This document shows, in pieces, positions 38,855 to 39,998 of a stretch of DNA of 39,998 nucleotides; position 1 is the stretch's first letter, and every line of letters starts with the position of its first letter. The DNA comes from Selenomonadaceae bacterium (GTDB lineage: Bacteria; Bacillota; Negativicutes; Selenomonadales; Selenomonadaceae): assembly GCA_017515635.1 (NCBI GenBank), contig JAFWFO010000045.1:1-39998 (forward strand), written 5' to 3'. The position numbers and the translations under genes were made by a program. The notes under the pieces were generated by a model, which was not told where the DNA came from, ran no database searches, and saw only the letters and a list, made by a program, of their open reading frames with translations.

Positions 38855-39609
38855 GCTACGAAATTTACAATGAAGACTGTATTGTCGGCATGAAAAAAAT
38901 TTCGGACGGCTCGATTGACATGATTTTGACCGACCTGCCGTTTGGGACAACGGAATCACATTTTGATAACAAAATTCCCTTTGCTCCAATGTGGCAACAT
39001 TTCTGGCGTGTGGCAAAGAAAAATGCGGCGGTCGTCCTGTTTTCACAAATGCCTTTTGGTTCGGACTTGATTCAGTCGCAACGAAAACTTTTCCGTTACG
39101 AAATTATTTGGGAAAAGCCAAAAGCAACTGGAATATTGAACTCACATAAAATGCCGTTGCGTTGTCACGAAAATATTTTGATTTTTTATCGAAAGTTACC
39201 GACGTACAATCCGCAATGGACATACGGTAAGCCGTATTCGCAAATTCAACAATCAATCGGAACGTCATACGGCTGGCGACGTTGCCGAGAGGAACGAAAA
39301 TTGACTGTCAGTGAAGATGGCCGACGTTACCCGCGTGACATTCAAAAATTTAATCAACCTATTTGTTCACATGAAAAAACTTTTCACCCGACTCAAAAGC
39401 CGATAGATTTACTCGAATACCTAATCAAGACGTACACGAACGAAGGCGAAACTGTTCTTGATGCCACAATGGGAAGTGGCTCAACGGGCGTCGCGGCGAT
39501 TAACACGGGACGAAACTTTATCGGCTTTGAACTCGAAGAAAAATTTTTTGATATAGCACGGCAACGAATAGATGAAGCGGTTGCGCTGAAAGCTCAATCG
39601 CTTTTTTAG
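38851..39609 (+). CDS. DNA N4/N6 methyltransferase, second paralogue
   Basis: ATG at 38851 overlaps the gp25-like stop (ATGA). The 252-residue enzyme starts YEIYNEDCIVGMKKI, has motif IV as DLPF, HPTQKP and motif I DATMGSGSTGVAAINTGRNF, the last nearly identical to the enzyme at 25624. It lacks that enzyme's long central insert and so probably has different target specificity. It ends AQSLF, resembling a clamp-binding tail. It is oddly placed inside the late structural operon. Confidence 0.88.
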   Translation: MSYEIYNEDCIVGMKKISDGSIDMILTDLPFGTTESHFDNKIPFAPMWQHFWRVAKKNAAVVLFSQMPFGSDLIQSQRKLFRYEIIWEKPKATGILNSHKMPLRCHENILIFYRKLPTYNPQWTYGKPYSQIQQSIGTSYGWRRCREERKLTVSEDGRRYPRDIQKFNQPICSHEKTFHPTQKPIDLLEYLIKTYTNEGETVLDATMGSGSTGVAAINTGRNFIGFELEEKFFDIARQRIDEAVALKAQSLF

Positions 39610-39623
39610 TTGGTGGTGATTTA

Positions 39624-39998
39624 ATGATTGAAATGAAATCCGCTTCGGCGGAGATTTTTATTTATGGGGACATTGCGGCAGACAAATGGACTGATTCGGA
39701 TACGACGGCGAAAAGTTTTGTCGACGAGCTGAAAAATTTCGGCGGCAAAGACGTCACTGTTCACGTAAACAGCCCCGGCGGTGACGTTTTCGCCGCTTTG
39801 ACCATACACAACGCATTGAAAAATTATTCGGGCACCGTCACGGCGCAAGTCGACGGGCTGGCGGCTTCGGCGGCAAGTCTAATCGTCTGCGGCGCGGACA
39901 AAGTTGTTATGGCGTCAAATGCGTTGATGATGTTGCACATGCCCGCGACGATTTTGAACGGTTATTACACGGCGGCGGATTTAACCAAAGCCCGCGAC
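39624..39998 (+). CDS. ClpP-like prohead protease, 3' end outside window
   Basis: ATG at 39624 follows GGTGGTGA; ATG 39633 is an alternative. The 125 residues present have the ClpP-fold motifs NSPGGDVFAA, GLAASAASLI (catalytic Ser) and LMMLHMPA (catalytic His). Phage ClpP-like proteases mature the head by cutting scaffold and capsid proteins. The major capsid gene would be expected beyond the window edge. Confidence 0.9.
   Translation, partial: MIEMKSASAEIFIYGDIAADKWTDSDTTAKSFVDELKNFGGKDVTVHVNSPGGDVFAALTIHNALKNYSGTVTAQVDGLAASAASLIVCGADKVVMASNALMMLHMPATILNGYYTAADLTKARD

Noticed and set aside
1..39998. tRNA genes
   Set aside because: No cloverleaf-like segment was noticed by eye in the gaps. 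The gaps are short and accounted for by promoters, repeats and terminators. A covariance search was not possible.

Overview
The window is one continuous stretch of a tailed-phage genome, either a prophage or an extrachromosomal phage. It reads from the end of one tail module, through lysis, lysogeny control, early genes and replication, to the start of the packaging and head module. The lambda-type portal, GpA-type terminase, gpV/PAAR spike, gpU and gp25 indicate a contractile tail (myovirus morphology). The host is probably an anaerobic Bacillota bacterium. Signs are GGAGG ribosome sites almost everywhere, DUF1659/DUF2922-type proteins, and an oxygen-sensitive class III ribonucleotide reductase. 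Negativicutes is my best guess, held with low confidence. No tRNA, rRNA, CRISPR or integrase is visible.

Layout. 1-1891: end of a tail protein, small late proteins and holin-like genes. 1918-3404: a four-gene DUF1659/DUF2922 cassette bracketed by 31-bp inverted repeats. 3431-5458: two-domain endolysin, a small protein and an exported metallo-beta-lactamase-fold protein, closed by a terminator. 5510-6531 (minus): two moron-like genes with their own promoter. 6602-7276: repressor, TAGCTA operators and divergent promoters. 7277-18157: dense early operon (Rha regulator, GIY-YIG protein, zinc-finger proteins, RecA-like ATPase and DUF669 pair, cytosine methyltransferase, Gam, YopX-like proteins, RusA, an array of small paralogues and several tiny membrane proteins). 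18263-23486: nucleotide and clamp genes (NrdD, DnaN, ThyX, MazG-like). 23607-26664: amidoligase, GGCT-fold protein and DNA methyltransferases. 26855-30723: primase and SF3 helicase joined by a likely -1 frameshift. 30724-31398: iteron-rich, AT-rich noncoding region that looks like the replication origin. 31399-39998: late activator, terminase, antisense HNH cassette, portal, spike and baseplate genes, second DNA methyltransferase and the start of a ClpP-like prohead protease.

How it works together. The repressor appears to hold the early promoter at 7205-7233 through TAGCTA operators. The early operon supplies recombination, nuclease-inhibition and nucleotide-pool functions. The phage brings its own sliding clamp and a primase-helicase carrying two N-terminal helix-turn-helix domains, and the proposed origin lies just beyond the helicase gene. 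The sigma-region-4-like gene at 31399 probably switches on late transcription.

The most unusual points are: the symmetric iteron origin next to a primase with tandem DNA-binding domains; the A AAA AAC slip site between primase and helicase; a nine-C tract that splits the cytosine methyltransferase; the 31-bp inverted repeats around the DUF1659/DUF2922 cassette; a small-gene array with a 27-bp junction repeat; and DNA methyltransferases ending in clamp-binding-like tails.
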